Source of the DNA: Bordetella parapertussis
GTDB taxonomy: Bacteria; Pseudomonadota; Gammaproteobacteria; Burkholderiales; SG8-41
Reading direction: 5' to 3'
Length of the DNA: 64,000 nt
Assembly: GCA_945885345.1 (NCBI GenBank)
Contig: CAMCYP010000016.1
Coordinates: forward strand, 1-64,000
Shown: positions 63,235-64,000 of the stretch, piece by piece
Position numbering within the stretch: the first letter of the stretch is position 1
How the letters are laid out: each line of letters begins with the position of its first letter
Made by a program: the position numbers and the translations under genes
Notes under the pieces: model-generated
Databases searched by the model: none
Seen by the model: the letters and a program-made list of their open reading frames with translations, nothing else
Told to the model about the DNA's origin: nothing

Positions 63235-64000
63235 ATGAAAGCCGGTTTTCTGTATTTCCCTGAGAGTTTCATGTGGTCGCAGGGCATGATGATCGTCATC
63301 GAAATGGCGCGCTGGGGCGGCTCGGCGATGAGCGAGGTGGATCGTGTCGGGCGCCGCCTCAAGGGCAAGGTCGGCGACAACGAAGCCTGGGGCGCGGAGT
63401 GGGAAAAAGAGGCGCAGCGCATCGAGGCGATGGGCGATGCTGCGATGAAAGACAAGTTTGTGATGTCGGCTGCGGGGCACTATCTGCGCGCGGCAACTTA
63501 TTATTTTGTCGGTGAACGTTTCGTCGGGCTCGGCCCGAAAAAAATCGGGCTCTACCAGAGCTGCCTGCGTTGCTTCAAGCTCGGTATCAAGCACCGCTAT
63601 CCGAACATTGAGCGCGTCGAAGTGCCTTATATGCATGAAGGCAAGGCGACGACACTGCCGGCCTGGTTCATGAAGGCGCCGGGCTCCAAGCCCGCACCAA
63701 CAGTGTGTTTTTTTGATGGCCTCGACAGCACCAAGGAATTGTCCATCCTGTTCGGTGGCGTCGAGCTTGCGCTGCGCGGAATCAATACGCTGGCCATCGA
63801 CGGACCGGGGCAGGGCGAGGCGCTGCGGCTGCAGAACATTCCGAGCCGTCACGATTACGAAGTGCCGGGTACGGCGGCTTACGAATATCTTGCGGCGCGC
63901 CCCGACGTCGATGCCAAACGCGTGGCGATCATGGCCTACAGCATGGGCGGTTATTACGCGCCACGCGTTGCGGCTTTCGAGAAACGCTTTGCCGCCTGCA
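63235..64000 (+). CDS. Alpha/beta hydrolase with helical N-terminal region, 3' end outside window
   Basis: The 255 codons in view start at the ATG at 63235, seven bases after AGGAGA. The N-terminal part (about 1-130) is helical, with VVARRL-type basic patches and YLRAATYYFVGE near 83. The hydrolase fold begins at TVCFFDGLDSTKEL near 157 and the nucleophile elbow is IMAYSMGGYYAPRVAA near 231. This layout resembles 2,6-dihydropseudooxynicotine hydrolases, which cleave C-C bonds with an N-terminal cap. The catalytic Asp and His lie beyond the edge. It ends the run of catabolic genes seen here and follows TctC-like gene 5 closely. Confidence 0.82.
   Translation, partial: MKAGFLYFPESFMWSQGMMIVIEMARWGGSAMSEVDRVGRRLKGKVGDNEAWGAEWEKEAQRIEAMGDAAMKDKFVMSAAGHYLRAATYYFVGERFVGLGPKKIGLYQSCLRCFKLGIKHRYPNIERVEVPYMHEGKATTLPAWFMKAPGSKPAPTVCFFDGLDSTKELSILFGGVELALRGINTLAIDGPGQGEALRLQNIPSRHDYEVPGTAAYEYLAARPDVDAKRVAIMAYSMGGYYAPRVAAFEKRFAAC

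Overview
The window is high-GC chromosomal DNA from a betaproteobacterium (Burkholderiales / Nitrosomonadales grade). Four things point there: a betaproteobacterial proteasome homologue beside yajQ, the argD-argF-argG and cysB-cysI-DUF934 blocks, a DUF3579 gene next to rpsT, and five Bug/TctC-type periplasmic binding proteins. No transposase, integrase, phage or plasmid gene was seen, so this looks like core chromosome grading into a catabolic accessory region. Genus cannot be fixed from the sequence.

Layout. 1-1.05 kb: 5' part of an unrecognised protein. 1.4-4.5 kb: cold-shock protein divergent from clpS-clpA. 4.7-9.4 kb: sulfur-linked and oxidative genes, namely flavocytochrome c sulfide dehydrogenase (fccAB), mercaptopyruvate sulfurtransferase, a Rieske oxygenase and a truncated glycosyltransferase. 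9.5-14.6 kb: xseB-ispA-dxs-folE-ribBA, supplying isoprenoid, folate and flavin precursors. 14.6-18.9 kb: retropepsin-like protease, glutamine amidotransferase, then chrA, yajQ, BPH and ppnP, a block bracketed by inverted copies of one palindromic repeat. 19-22.7 kb: argG, argF, argD. 22.9-27.9 kb: DUF3579, rpsT, murJ, a Tat-exported transglutaminase-like protein, a TlpA-like thioredoxin and an MshA-like pilin. 27.9-32.5 kb: cysB divergent from cysI-DUF934-cobA and a SufU-like scaffold gene. 32.5-37.8 kb: ribF-ileS-lspA-ispH. 37.8-45.6 kb: a type IV minor-pilin operon (pilE, fimT, pilV, pilW, pilX, pilY1) ending in a TonB-like gene. 45.8-48.5 kb: an Irr-like Fur regulator, tRNA-Thr with a broken tRNA fragment in front of it, an atypical SDR and a catalytically dead HtrA-like protein. 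48.5-64 kb: a catabolic region with acyl-CoA dehydrogenase, class II aldolase, two alpha/beta hydrolases, flavin reductase, PrpD-like protein, SMP-30 lactonase, acyl-CoA ligase, Gfo/Idh oxidoreductase and five TctC binding proteins.

How it works together. The first 48 kb is mostly housekeeping, with two sulfur modules: sulfide oxidation by fccAB with sulfurtransferase, and sulfite assimilation under CysB with CobA supplying siroheme precursor. The last 15 kb reads as uptake and breakdown of organic acids or aromatic/cyclic compounds: binding proteins capture substrate, a ligase makes the CoA ester, and dehydrogenase, hydrolase, aldolase and lactonase enzymes degrade it. No substrate can be assigned from sequence.

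The least ordinary signals are a three-stem palindromic element joined to a second copy of the argF 3' end; inverted repeats bracketing chrA-yajQ-BPH-ppnP; an HtrA-like protein that has lost the whole catalytic triad; a half tRNA-Thr before the intact gene; overlapping alternative hairpins in front of ribBA; and a Gfo/Idh gene whose best start appears to be AUC.
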